In this document: piece by piece, positions 1-5,612 of the stretch
Numbering within the stretch: position 1 is the stretch's first letter
Layout of the letters: each line of letters opens with the position of its first letter
Source: Candidatus Poribacteria bacterium
GTDB taxonomy: Bacteria > Poribacteria > WGA-4E > PCPOR2b
Length of the DNA stretch: 6,009 nt
Assembly (NCBI GenBank): GCA_027296925.1
Contig: JAPUIP010000362.1
Location: forward strand, 1-6,009
Direction of reading: 5' to 3'
The notes under the pieces: model-generated
Seen by the model: only the letters and a program-made list of their open reading frames with translations
Told to the model about the DNA's origin: nothing
The model's database searches: none
Program-made: the position numbers and the translations under genes

Positions 1-2
1 AG

Positions 3-506
3 ATTGAGCGAATCATCGCGGAATTGGACATCGACAACGAGGACATCCGCACCCGCAAATCGTGGGCGATTTCTATCGATTTCGATAGCGAAACGCAGAG
101 ACTGACGCTCGATGTCAAGGACGCGCCCATCGAACAGGTCGTTCGCAAACTCTCGATTCAAACCGGTATTGACGTCCTCATCCTCGGAGAGAACGGCGGG
201 GGAACGGTTACGCCGCGACGAGCGAGACAGACTCGCGGGACATCCGGGACTGGCCAGCAGAATCAACAAACTCCCCAACAGCCAAGGCGCAATTTGTCGC
301 CTGCGGCGTTGCGAAATACCGTCACCCTTCGACTGGCGGATGCGGCTCTGGAGGAGGTTTTGACCGCACTCTTCAAGGGGCAAATTCAGGAGGAACCGTT
401 TTATGATTCGCAAGAAGTACACCTGCTTACAACTGACGAATACCTGTATCCGTGTTGTCCGCCTGCGATGCCGTCACGGAAAGTGGGAGGTCACCCGAAA
501 AGGTGA
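3..506 (+). CDS. Secretin-type protein fragment with STN (secretin/TonB short N-terminal) domain, 5' end outside window
   Basis: The frame is open at the left edge, so the true start lies upstream. It begins IERIIAELDID, which resembles the end of a secretin N-domain. An STN-like segment follows (about nt 81-186, LDVKDAPIEQVVRKLSIQTGIDVLI), then a low-complexity Gln/Pro/Arg/Thr linker (about 199-297), then the second STN half (about 315-380, NTVTLRLADAALEEVLTALFKG). In PilQ/GspD-type secretins this domain forms the periplasmic entrance of the outer-membrane channel. No secretin pore domain follows. As read, the frame runs 104 bases into the next gene, and its last ~35 codons look like noise. 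One missing G in the run at 377-380 would instead end the protein at TGA 404-406, overlapping the next start as ATGA. The STN call is fairly firm. Whether this is a short stand-alone STN protein or a broken secretin is open. Confidence 0.6.
   Translation: MERIIAELDIDNEDIRTRKSWAISIDFDSETQRLTLDVKDAPIEQVVRKLSIQTGIDVLILGENGGGTVTPRRARQTRGTSGTGQQNQQTPQQPRRNLSPAALRNTVTLRLADAALEEVLTALFKGQIQEEPFYDSQEVHLLTTDEYLYPCCPPAMPSRKVGGHPKR
388..395 (+). promoter_or_regulatory. Ribosome binding site for the pilM-pilN gene
   Basis: AGGAGGAA lies 7 bases before the ATG at 403. This near-perfect Shine-Dalgarno fixes the start of the PilM-like protein. It also argues that the upstream secretin-like frame does not genuinely continue to 506. 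Confidence 0.75.
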
Positions 507-1742
507 GAAGCCGCTGCACGTATCGAAAGAGAAGGGCGATCCCTTTCATCACCCCAATCTGGCTCAAACCGTCCGGGAGCTCTTGATGGAGTTATCGGTG
601 CGGCAGAAACGGGTACTCCTCTCGATTCCCGGCGATGGGGTCCTTCTCAAATGCTCTCAGATCCCGGCCTTTGAGCACGCAGATGCTTCCCTGCGAATCC
701 AGGCGATTGAAGCCGACCTGCCGAACCAGATCTCCCTGGCGCTTGAAGAGGCGGCTTACGATTGGACGATAGTGAACCCGACTCAGGCGGCGCCCAACCT
801 GCTGACGGTCTGGACGCGAAAAGAGTCGTTGGTTTCGTTGATTTCTCAACTGAAAGCGGTCGACATCACCCCGTTGTCCGTGGTGCCGTCATCGATCCAT
901 TTCGCCAATCAGCTTCTCTCTCTGGCCTCATCATCGCAGAAAATCTGCGGCATTCAGACCGACGGACGCGAGGTCGATCTGGTTGTCATTGAAGACGGGC
1001 AACTGATTGGCGGCCGGAGTTTCCTCCTTGACACGAACCTCTGGCAAACGCTAAAACGCAGTCTTGCGCCATACCAGGCAGATCTTCAACGAATTGTCCT
1101 GTTTCATCCAACGTCTTCTGATCGGCTCACACCAGAGCAGGTCCAGCGGCATCTGGGCATTGCGTGTGAGATTCACTCAACGGGCGATAACTGGGCCGGC
1201 GCTTTACTGAATGGCTATCTGGGCGACAGTGGCGGCATCTCGATAAATCTGCTCAAGCCAATTCTCCGGCAGGAAGATGAAAGCCGCCGGCAGCGGCAAC
1301 GCCATCAGGCCAAACGTGTGGCGCCCATCGCGGTGGCAATTGGCTTAATGTTGGGCAATCTGGGTGTGTGGCACGGGAGTGAGGCGACACGATTGCAGAT
1401 CGAACAGTTGCAACAGGTCGAGGAGAGGGCCAATCGGCTAAAGGCTCAGAGAACATCCATGCACAGAAAAAAGGAGACCCTAAAAAAGCAACTGGCGGCG
1501 TTGGCGTGGGGTGCGCGCGATTTCCCGCCTCTGGCGGAGCGCTTGGTAAAGATTGCGGCGGCGATTCCAAAGCCAGTGCGGTTGACCGAGATCCGGACGC
1601 TTGAACCGCCGCGGAGTCTGAAAAATCCATGGATTTCGATGCCCGCGAGACGTTGCTGTTGGTTGGGCGGGCTCACTCCCAGGAGGAGATTGATGCGTTT
1701 CGGGTCACGCTGACTTCTCGATTCGCGACACGGGAAAGCTAG
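403..1742 (+). CDS. pilM: Fused PilM-PilN type IV pilus inner-membrane assembly protein, frame broken near 1621-1625
   Basis: Residues 1 to about 275 are PilM-like, an actin-fold cytoplasmic protein. Key stretches are VLLSIPGDGVLLKCSQIPA, then EADLPNQISLALEEAAYDW, the usual PilM E-x-x-x-x-I-P/leea-Dy region. From about residue 279 the protein becomes PilN-like: an INLLKP start at 281-286, a membrane helix at about 306-323, and a charged coiled coil at about 325-365. PilM binds the PilN N-terminus in the alignment complex, so a fusion makes sense. As sequenced, the frame ends at 1713 with a Trp/Arg-rich nonsense tail (436 aa). From the ATG at 1629, the -1 frame reads MDFDARETLLLVGRAHSQEE and continues to TAG at 1740-1742. 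This looks like the real PilN C-terminal domain and restores about 446 aa. The break falls at the A-run 1621-1625, where one A appears to be missing. A GspL-like label is the main alternative. Confidence 0.75.
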
Positions 1743-1758
1743 AAACGGAGGGCTTTTT

Positions 1759-2463
1759 ATGGTACGAACGCCTTTTCTGTGGGGAGTGGTCCTGGTGTTA
1801 TTCTTCGGGCTTGTGGTGCAATTGTCGATGTGGCGAGAAAAACACGAGACGAAAAAACGCCTCTCCCGTCCGGAGCAGATAACATCAATCCTCGAAGCAC
1901 ATCGGCAGTTCAACAGGGAGATCGACGACGCGAACGACAGACGGCAATGGCTCGAACGTGCGATGCTCTGGGGCCAGCCGGCGCAGATTCTGCCGGTACT
2001 GGGAAAAGCCGCAAACCGGTTGTCGGTCAAGTTGGTTGGCGTCGAGGAACTTTCCCCAAAGTCCAGCGCTGGCTATCAGTCGCTACCTCTGCACCTGACC
2101 TTCTCGGGGGACTACGCGGGATTTTCTGCGTTATTGGGGGTGGTTGAAAAAATCATCCCGCCCATACGAATCGATGGTGTGCGGCTTTACCAGCGGCAGC
2201 GGTATCCAGACACATTGTGGATGAGCTTTATCGTCGCTCCAATGCACCGGGAAGATGCCGGTGAGAGACGTCGCGAGATTGAGATGCCCGCGTCCGCTCC
2301 GCTGAGGATTGAGCGGGATCCATTTGCACTTAGGGTTGACGCGGTTCCCACGACGCCGATGCCGGCGCCTTCAAACGAAGGAAATCTCGTACGGTTCGTC
2401 GTCCACTTCCCTCGGCAATATTGGCAGCGACAGACACGGCGGCACGTTGCATCTGATCTGTAA
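1759..2463 (+). CDS. pilO: PilO-like type IV pilus inner-membrane protein with a foreign C-terminal tail
   Basis: The ATG at 1759 has a GGAGGG site at 1747-1752 and lies 16 bases after the repaired pilM-pilN stop. The protein has an N-terminal membrane helix (about residues 5-23, FLWGVVLVLFFGLVVQL), a periplasmic coiled coil (about 25-70), and a PilO fold with YQSLPLHLTFSGDYAGFSALL and WMSFIVAPM. PilO pairs with PilN and connects the inner-membrane platform to PilP and the secretin. After the PilO domain, a Pro-rich segment with RDPF (about residues 176-206) resembles the beginning of PilP, which would suggest a PilO-PilP fusion or read-in; this is inference. From about nt 2375 the frame is antisense to a four-helix-bundle gene fragment, so the last ~28 residues are probably not original. 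No pilP or pilQ follows. Confidence 0.75.
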   Translation: MVRTPFLWGVVLVLFFGLVVQLSMWREKHETKKRLSRPEQITSILEAHRQFNREIDDANDRRQWLERAMLWGQPAQILPVLGKAANRLSVKLVGVEELSPKSSAGYQSLPLHLTFSGDYAGFSALLGVVEKIIPPIRIDGVRLYQRQRYPDTLWMSFIVAPMHREDAGERRREIEMPASAPLRIERDPFALRVDAVPTTPMPAPSNEGNLVRFVVHFPRQYWQRQTRRHVASDL

Positions 2464-2575
2464 GCCGATACCGTTGGTGCTGCGGAAACGACTCGGTAAC
2501 CTGATAGACGCCAACCGCTAGGTCGTCAGCCTTCTGCCATGCTAAAATGTCGAAAAACCCAGGCAGATGTCTCAC
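2330..2575 (-). pseudogene. Truncated four-helix-bundle (23S rRNA intervening-sequence family) protein gene
   Basis: The family signature is clear: ILAWQKADDLAVGVYQVTESFP, then RLTDQMQRAAVSVAANIAEG, then GRRTVRDFLRL. These match the usual W-Q-x-A, Q-x-x-R-A-A-x-S and NIAEG-x-GR-x-x-x-DF pattern of this small helical family, whose function is poorly known. Family members are usually about 115-125 aa. Here the match stops after roughly 66 residues near nt 2375, and the remaining codons are antisense pilO. The fourth helix is therefore lost. The frame opens with GTG at 2573-2575, but AGGAGG sits directly against it; a CTG at 2564-2566 has better spacing, so the original start may have mutated. 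It begins 7 bases after the IS110 transposase stop on the same strand. Confidence 0.7.
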
Positions 2576-2582
2576 CTCCTTT

Positions 2583-3449
2583 CTAAATGGGTTGAGAAAG
2601 TTGATGGCGGGCGACCGCCGCGAGATGTTCGGATTCTTTGTATTGAGTCTCGTTTTTCCAAATCGCGAAGATGACTTTCAGCCAGAGATTGGCGAGACAC
2701 CGCAACGCATGAGCACCACTTTTGCCCTCTTTTCGCTTCTTGGCAAAATACGCTTTTGCCCACGCGCTGGTTCTCATAGAAGCGAGCGCCATCTGGTGAA
2801 GCGCTGTTCGCATGGATTTATGACACGCTCTTCTGAAATGAACACTTCTGTTCTGGCCAGAACTCTTGGTATAAGGAGCGGTTCCAAAAAGCGATTGTAG
2901 CTCCGCGGCAGTGGCAAATCTCAGCCGACAAGTCCCGATAGCAACGAGCAACTTCGCACCGAGGATAAGAAAAACCCCGGGAAGGCTTTTGAAACGGTCG
3001 AAATCATCAAAGTCGCAAAGGATAGCCTCGATTCGCTCTTGATAGAGATTCAGGGCTTCGATAAGCGAAGAAAGTTGAGACACAAGGGTTTGGGCAAGCA
3101 ACGATTTTGCGGAAATCACATCATTGTCAATCGGCATTGGTTTCTGTTTCATCGCTGAAAAGAAACGCTCTCGCGCCTTCGGATGGTAGACATGCTTCTC
3201 ATTGAGAAATGCTTCCCACTGCGCTTCGGTTTTCCGAGCCATCAGATACTCGACGACCAGTTGATGAGGCGATTCGATGGCAGCCATCAGATGCTCGTTA
3301 TCTGAAGCAGACTTTAACACATCACTCAGCATCTGTGCCCAGCCATCTTCTTTATTATCAACACGTCCTCTTTGGATTACATTTCCAGACTCAGACAGTA
3401 AACAGAAGTCCAGATGTTTTTCTGCCCAATCGATTCCCAAAGACCACAT
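2583..3449 (-). CDS. IS110-family transposase with internal in-frame deletion (288 aa)
   Basis: The N-terminus (residues 1-70) is the start of the IS110 RuvC-like DEDD domain: LGIDWAEKHLDFCLL with Asp7, and MAAIESPHQLVVEYL with Glu59. The C-terminus (about 150-270) is the Transposase_20 domain: SLPGV (155-159), FGTAPYTKSSGQ with the presumed nucleophile Ser197, and a final helical ALRCLANLWLKVIFAIW. Between them, after MA at 70-71, the protein jumps to KTEAQWEAFLNEKHV. In related full-length proteins (about 400-430 aa) that region follows some 130-150 further residues, which include the NP-K segment and the second acidic pair (D-x-x-D). Those are absent here, so normal catalysis is unlikely. 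The frame is nevertheless open, with an AAAGGAGAT site 5 bases before the ATG. The missing length is my estimate from memory of the family. It is a non-autonomous remnant or possibly a retained derivative. Confidence 0.85.
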   Translation of the reverse strand: MWSLGIDWAEKHLDFCLLSESGNVIQRGRVDNKEDGWAQMLSDVLKSASDNEHLMAAIESPHQLVVEYLMARKTEAQWEAFLNEKHVYHPKARERFFSAMKQKPMPIDNDVISAKSLLAQTLVSQLSSLIEALNLYQERIEAILCDFDDFDRFKSLPGVFLILGAKLLVAIGTCRLRFATAAELQSLFGTAPYTKSSGQNRSVHFRRACHKSMRTALHQMALASMRTSAWAKAYFAKKRKEGKSGAHALRCLANLWLKVIFAIWKNETQYKESEHLAAVARHQLSQPI

Positions 3450-3469
3450 AGGGTATCTCCTTTGTCGAC

Positions 3470-3615
3470 AACGATTTGGTCAAGGGGAGCATCTAAGCTC
3501 ATATCGGTCTTTTGTGACAGCTTACTATTGAATGTTGACCCCAAAAGCAACGGGAGGGACTGTCTGAGGGCGGTCTTTGTGACAAGCCGGGCATGGTCCT
3601 CTCCCGCCGTTGACC
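3470..3615 (-). ncRNA. Candidate IS110 bridge RNA (two stem-loops upstream of the transposase)
   Basis: IS110 elements of the classic group encode a bridge RNA in the noncoding DNA upstream of the transposase; its two internal loops pair with target and donor DNA. Two stem-loops are visible here. The first pairs 3596-3612 with 3548-3560 (CAACGGCGGGAGAGGAC with GTCCCTCCCGTTG, small bulges) and has a 35-base loop. The second pairs 3535-3545 with 3475-3483 (TTTGGGGTCAA with TTGACCAAA) and holds an inner 6-bp stem, TAAGCT/AGCTTA (3519-3524 and 3494-3499). Each loop contains nearly the same sequence, TGTCACAAA(A)GACCG. Position, length and architecture fit a bridge RNA, but guide assignment and transcription are unproven. 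Confidence 0.45.
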
Positions 3616-3620
3616 GAATC

Positions 3621-3902
3621 TAACAACCCCGCATCTGGTCGCTGGTTTCTGATGTCTGAGTCGGTTGGTGATTCACTTCTATACTAACATATGAGCCGGG
3701 TAATTTATCCCGAGCACCCTCAGACGGGCAACTTGTCCTGAGCCCCAAAGGATTCCACCTTGGAGGGACAAGTACCCTCCCTCGCAGCTTACCTCGAAGC
3801 TCCCCCTCCAAGTTCGGGGCAAGCTCCTCGAAGCTCGGCACAGGCGCGACAGGCGGCACAGGCAGCACAAGTTTCCTTACAGTCACTTTCAGTCACTTTC
3901 AG
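3621..3902. repeat. Repeat-rich intergenic stretch between the IS110 and IS1 remnants
   Basis: No convincing gene is present. The stretch contains GGAGGG...CCCTCC (3762-3767 and 3775-3780), two copies of CCTCGAAGCTC (3792-3802 and 3826-3836), and four imperfect 9-base units of the GCACAGGCG type (3838-3873). It ends in 10-base repeats (3880-3907). A minus-strand open frame at 3620-3886 would be Pro/Val-rich because of the repeats. It shows no recognisable domain. Confidence 0.6.
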
Positions 3903-3907
3903 TCACT
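3880..3907. repeat. Short tandem repeat, 10-base unit CAGTCACTTT, about 2.8 copies
   Basis: CAGTCACTTT occurs twice, followed by CAGTCACT. The last partial copy overlaps the stop codon that ends the truncated IS1 transposase frame (3903-3905), so the array lies exactly at the IS1 breakpoint. Replication slippage at the junction would explain it. Confidence 0.85.
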
Positions 3908-4549
3908 GCCTGACCAGGCGAGATACCCGCTGTCTCAATGTGCCGTTAAACCGCTCGATATGATTGGTAATGCGCAAGAGCTTGTTGACGACCCGATGTT
4001 GCTTGTCCGGAATGACGCCCTCGTATGCTTGCCATCCGTCTGTATAGAAAGTCGCATGGTTCCTGTAATTTTGTGGTATTGACTTCCAAAGGGCTTTGGC
4101 ACTTTGACGACTCCGGTCTCCGACGTGGAATGCGACGAAAAGCCGGCTTTTGACTACCAGAGCCATCCCTCTCCACGGCTTGTTTGCTTTCTGACCGACG
4201 AAACTCAGCATCTCATCGATTTCTGATTCGAGTGTATAGATGATGAGTCGATCCGTTTCTGCTTTGACCTGGCAGTTTCAGTCATCGGGCAAGTGTTGAT
4301 AAAAGTCGGTGATAAAGCCCAGTAGCCAGCGAAGACTCACGCCCTCCACGCGACAGATTCCCCGTAACGGTCCTCTCTCCAGAAGTCGCTTCCGTCTCCG
4401 CTCCCTTTTGGCGTCAGAAATGAGAATCGGTTCCGGATGGTCGACGAATTGCCGTCCGCATTCGTGCAAGAGTGATTCGGCTTGCCGTTGTGCGTCTGAC
4501 CGTTGTTTTGGGTATGGGTACGTTTGCAGTTGGGACAACGTCTGCTCAT
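3903..4549 (-). pseudogene. IS1-family transposase pseudogene (frameshift, in-frame stop, truncated C-terminus)
   Basis: The start is the ATG at 4549 (MSRRCPNCKRTH), with AAGGAG at 4558-4563. The N-terminus is the InsA-like zinc finger. CPNC and NHSC are in one frame; ECGRQF, the rest of the finger, is in another, so one base is missing near 4465. The second frame runs to LPDD and meets TGA at 4278-4280. It then continues in the same frame through EIDEMLSFVGQKANKPWRGMA (DDE_Tnp_IS1). The catalytic triad is visible: Asp at 4215-4217, Asp at 4038-4040 (YTDGWQAYEG) and Glu at 3954-3956 (HIERFNGTLRQR). The protein stops at VSRLVRQ, where IS1 relatives usually continue for another 20-30 residues with a TLSFSK-like ending. 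TTA or TTG (Leu) to TGA is the simplest origin of the internal stop. With three lesions it is almost certainly inactive. Confidence 0.85.
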
Positions 4550-4584
4550 GGTTGGCTCCTTGGCTCTCATTTTCTCAGTCCAAG

Positions 4585-4613
4585 AGGATAACCATGATTC
4601 GGTTTTCTGTCAA
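4585..4613 (-). promoter_or_regulatory. Sigma70-type promoter of the IS1 transposase
   Basis: Read on the minus strand, TTGACA (4608-4613) is separated by 17 bases from TATCCT (4585-4590). It lies about 36 bases upstream of the ATG at 4549. A promoter just inside the left end is normal for IS1 elements. Confidence 0.6.
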
Positions 4614-4803
4614 CCACATTTCAGAGCATTACATGTAGCGCACTACCTCATTTTATTCGACACCGCAACGTTTTCACGACAGCGAAAACTTCCGGTCGCG
4701 TTATTTGCTTTGGTTTCAGGCAGGCGTCCTTTGTGAACGTTATCAAGCACAAACGTCAAGAGACCGCACTTTGGATTCTGACAGAGATACCGGTGCCATT
4801 CCT

Positions 4804-5238
4804 CTAGGCATCGATCTGCACCTCAGCCGGATAGCGTGTGGAAATGACAGGAGCGACCCGCTCTCTCTGCTGCCGATCCAAGGTGATAAGCGTGCTGCCA
4901 AACCGTTGAGCAACAGTTGCATAAACCGCATCGCTGCCACGCAGGCGGTATTGTGCGGCGATGTCAGCGGCTTGTTGAGCCAGCTTGATGTCCATCGGGA
5001 TAAATATCAGATGCGGGAGGCGACTTAACGCGGACACAAACTGTTGCGCCAGTTGAGTATCCTGTCGGCCCCGGCCGATAGCGGCAGCGGTCTCAGGCAA
5101 CAACAGGGTGGGTACGACAATCGGGATGGATCGGCTTTGTAGTTCGGCCAAGAGTTTATGGCTCACCTCGTGCCCAACCTCATAAGGGTTGAAGGCATTG
5201 AGGAACACACTGGCATCAACCGTGTAGATTTTGTCCAC
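4804..5238 (-). CDS. vapC: PIN-domain ribonuclease toxin (VapC-like)
   Basis: This is a predicted Mg-dependent RNase that cuts RNA and blocks translation when not bound by its antitoxin. The PIN acidic residues are visible at Asp8 (YTVDASVFLNAF), Glu49 (VPTLLLPETAAAI), Asp103 (RLRGSDAVYATVA) and Asp121 (LITLDRQQRERV). The 144-aa length is normal for the family. I chose the GTG at 5238 because GGAGGAAA (5244-5251) lies 5 bases upstream. Longer starts would run into the antitoxin gene. The gene follows the antitoxin stop by 17 bases, the usual antitoxin-then-toxin order. All catalytic positions are intact, so it may be functional. The RNA target cannot be told from sequence. Confidence 0.88.
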   Translation of the reverse strand: MDKIYTVDASVFLNAFNPYEVGHEVSHKLLAELQSRSIPIVVPTLLLPETAAAIGRGRQDTQLAQQFVSALSRLPHLIFIPMDIKLAQQAADIAAQYRLRGSDAVYATVAQRFGSTLITLDRQQRERVAPVISTRYPAEVQIDA

Positions 5239-5255
5239 CTGTGTTTCCTCCGGCG

Positions 5256-5531
5256 TCAACGTCGCATTTCGGACAATAACACAGCGCTCGTTTGAGACGA
5301 ACGCCATTGGCTTCCGATTTCTTTGCCCAAACGGGTCAATTCATCCCATGCGGGTGTTTCAGATGCTTCAGTCATCATGGCTGTTGTATTGGAATCCACC
5401 TTGTCCAAGGGGATTAGCAGGGCAACCGGTTGTCGTCGATACGTAATCACATAGCGAGCATCTCGCTCGCGAACGTCTCGGATAATTTCCGTTGCGTGGG
5501 TTTTCAAATCTCGTACACCGATGTCGGGCAT
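5256..5531 (-). CDS. Phd/YefM-type antitoxin paired with the PIN toxin
   Basis: This 91-aa protein is expected to bind and neutralise the PIN toxin and to repress its own promoter. The N-terminus (MPDIGVRDLKTHATEIIRDV, then YVITYRRQPVALLIP) is the Phd/YefM DNA-binding fold. The C-terminus (about 55-91) is a Trp-containing helical tail ending SAVLLSEMRR, the typical toxin-binding ending of VapC-partner antitoxins in this family. The ATG at 5531 has AAGGAG just upstream (about 5539-5544). An upstream in-frame start at 5648 would cross the promoter and operator, so I rejected it. The gene overlaps the spacer carrying the toxin ribosome site, suggesting coupled translation. Confidence 0.87.
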   Translation of the reverse strand: MPDIGVRDLKTHATEIIRDVRERDARYVITYRRQPVALLIPLDKVDSNTTAMMTEASETPAWDELTRLGKEIGSQWRSSQTSAVLLSEMRR

Positions 5532-5554
5532 GATTAAGCTCCTTTGTCCGAAAA

Positions 5555-5578
5555 ATGTGGTTCTTAATGTGACCACAT
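5555..5578. promoter_or_regulatory. Operator-like inverted repeat of the toxin-antitoxin operon
   Basis: ATGTGGT (5555-5561) and ACCACAT (5572-5578) form a perfect 7-bp inverted repeat with a 10-base spacer. A second overlapping pair, ATGTG/CACAT, is present around 5567-5578. The repeat overlaps the end of the -10 box and the expected transcription start. That suits autorepression by the antitoxin or the toxin-antitoxin complex. Confidence 0.6.
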
Positions 5579-5605
5579 AATACATCATTTGGAACCGATT
5601 ATCAA
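5577..5605 (-). promoter_or_regulatory. Sigma70-type promoter of the toxin-antitoxin operon
   Basis: On the minus strand, TTGATA (5600-5605) is followed by a 17-base spacer and TATTAT (5577-5582). The antitoxin ATG lies about 46 bases downstream of the -10 box, leaving room for the operator and ribosome site. Each box has one mismatch to consensus. Confidence 0.7.
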
Positions 5606-5612
5606 GAATAAA

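Larger units (their letters stand above)
2571..3661 (-). mobile_element. Internally deleted IS110-family element, ends tentative
   Basis: The element holds the shortened IS110 transposase (2583-3449) and its upstream structured noncoding region (about 3470-3615). IS110 elements lack long terminal inverted repeats, so the ends cannot be read directly. A shared AGACATC, read on the minus strand, occurs just beyond the transposase stop (about 2566-2572) and just beyond the noncoding region (about 3652-3658). It could mark the recombined core at both ends, giving about 1.1 kb against roughly 1.5 kb for full elements. The transposase identification is firm; the boundaries are a hypothesis. Confidence 0.35.
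3903..4647 (-). mobile_element. IS1-family insertion sequence remnant, right end lost
   Basis: The interval covers the IS1-type transposase pseudogene plus its upstream promoter region. A candidate left end, read on the minus strand, is GGTAGTGCGCTAC starting at 4647; IS1-family ends often begin GG and carry the promoter just inside. No matching inverted copy is found near 3903, which agrees with loss of the 3' end of the gene. The exact end is a guess. Confidence 0.4.

Noticed and set aside
1612..1632. Programmed -1 ribosomal frameshift in pilM-pilN
   Set aside because: The run is G-AAA-AAT, which lacks a proper X-XXY-YYZ heptamer, and I see no clear downstream stem. A missing base is simpler.
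2547..2900. Plus-strand open frame of 117 codons
   Set aside because: It is antisense to the conserved C-terminal part of the IS110 transposase and has no recognisable domain.
3620..3886. Minus-strand open frame of 88 codons rich in Pro and Val
   Set aside because: Its composition follows from the short repeats. No ribosome site or domain is evident.
3880..3907. CRISPR array
   Set aside because: The units are only 10 bases, directly adjacent with no spacers, and no cas genes are present.
4278..4280. TGA read as an amino acid (alternative genetic code) in the IS1 transposase
   Set aside because: The same gene also has a frameshift and a truncation, so decay explains it. TGA also acts as the antitoxin stop, exactly where a complete family C-terminus ends.
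4455..4475. IS1-type programmed frameshift
   Set aside because: The classic IS1 shift site is at the insA/insB boundary on an A-run. Here the break is inside the zinc finger with no slippery run.
4705..5028. Plus-strand open frame of 107 codons
   Set aside because: It is mostly antisense to the PIN toxin gene, with no domain or ribosome site.
5239..5307. Longer N-terminus for the PIN toxin
   Set aside because: It would overlap the antitoxin gene and lacks a ribosome site, whereas GTG 5238 has GGAGGAAA correctly spaced and begins just before the PIN motif.
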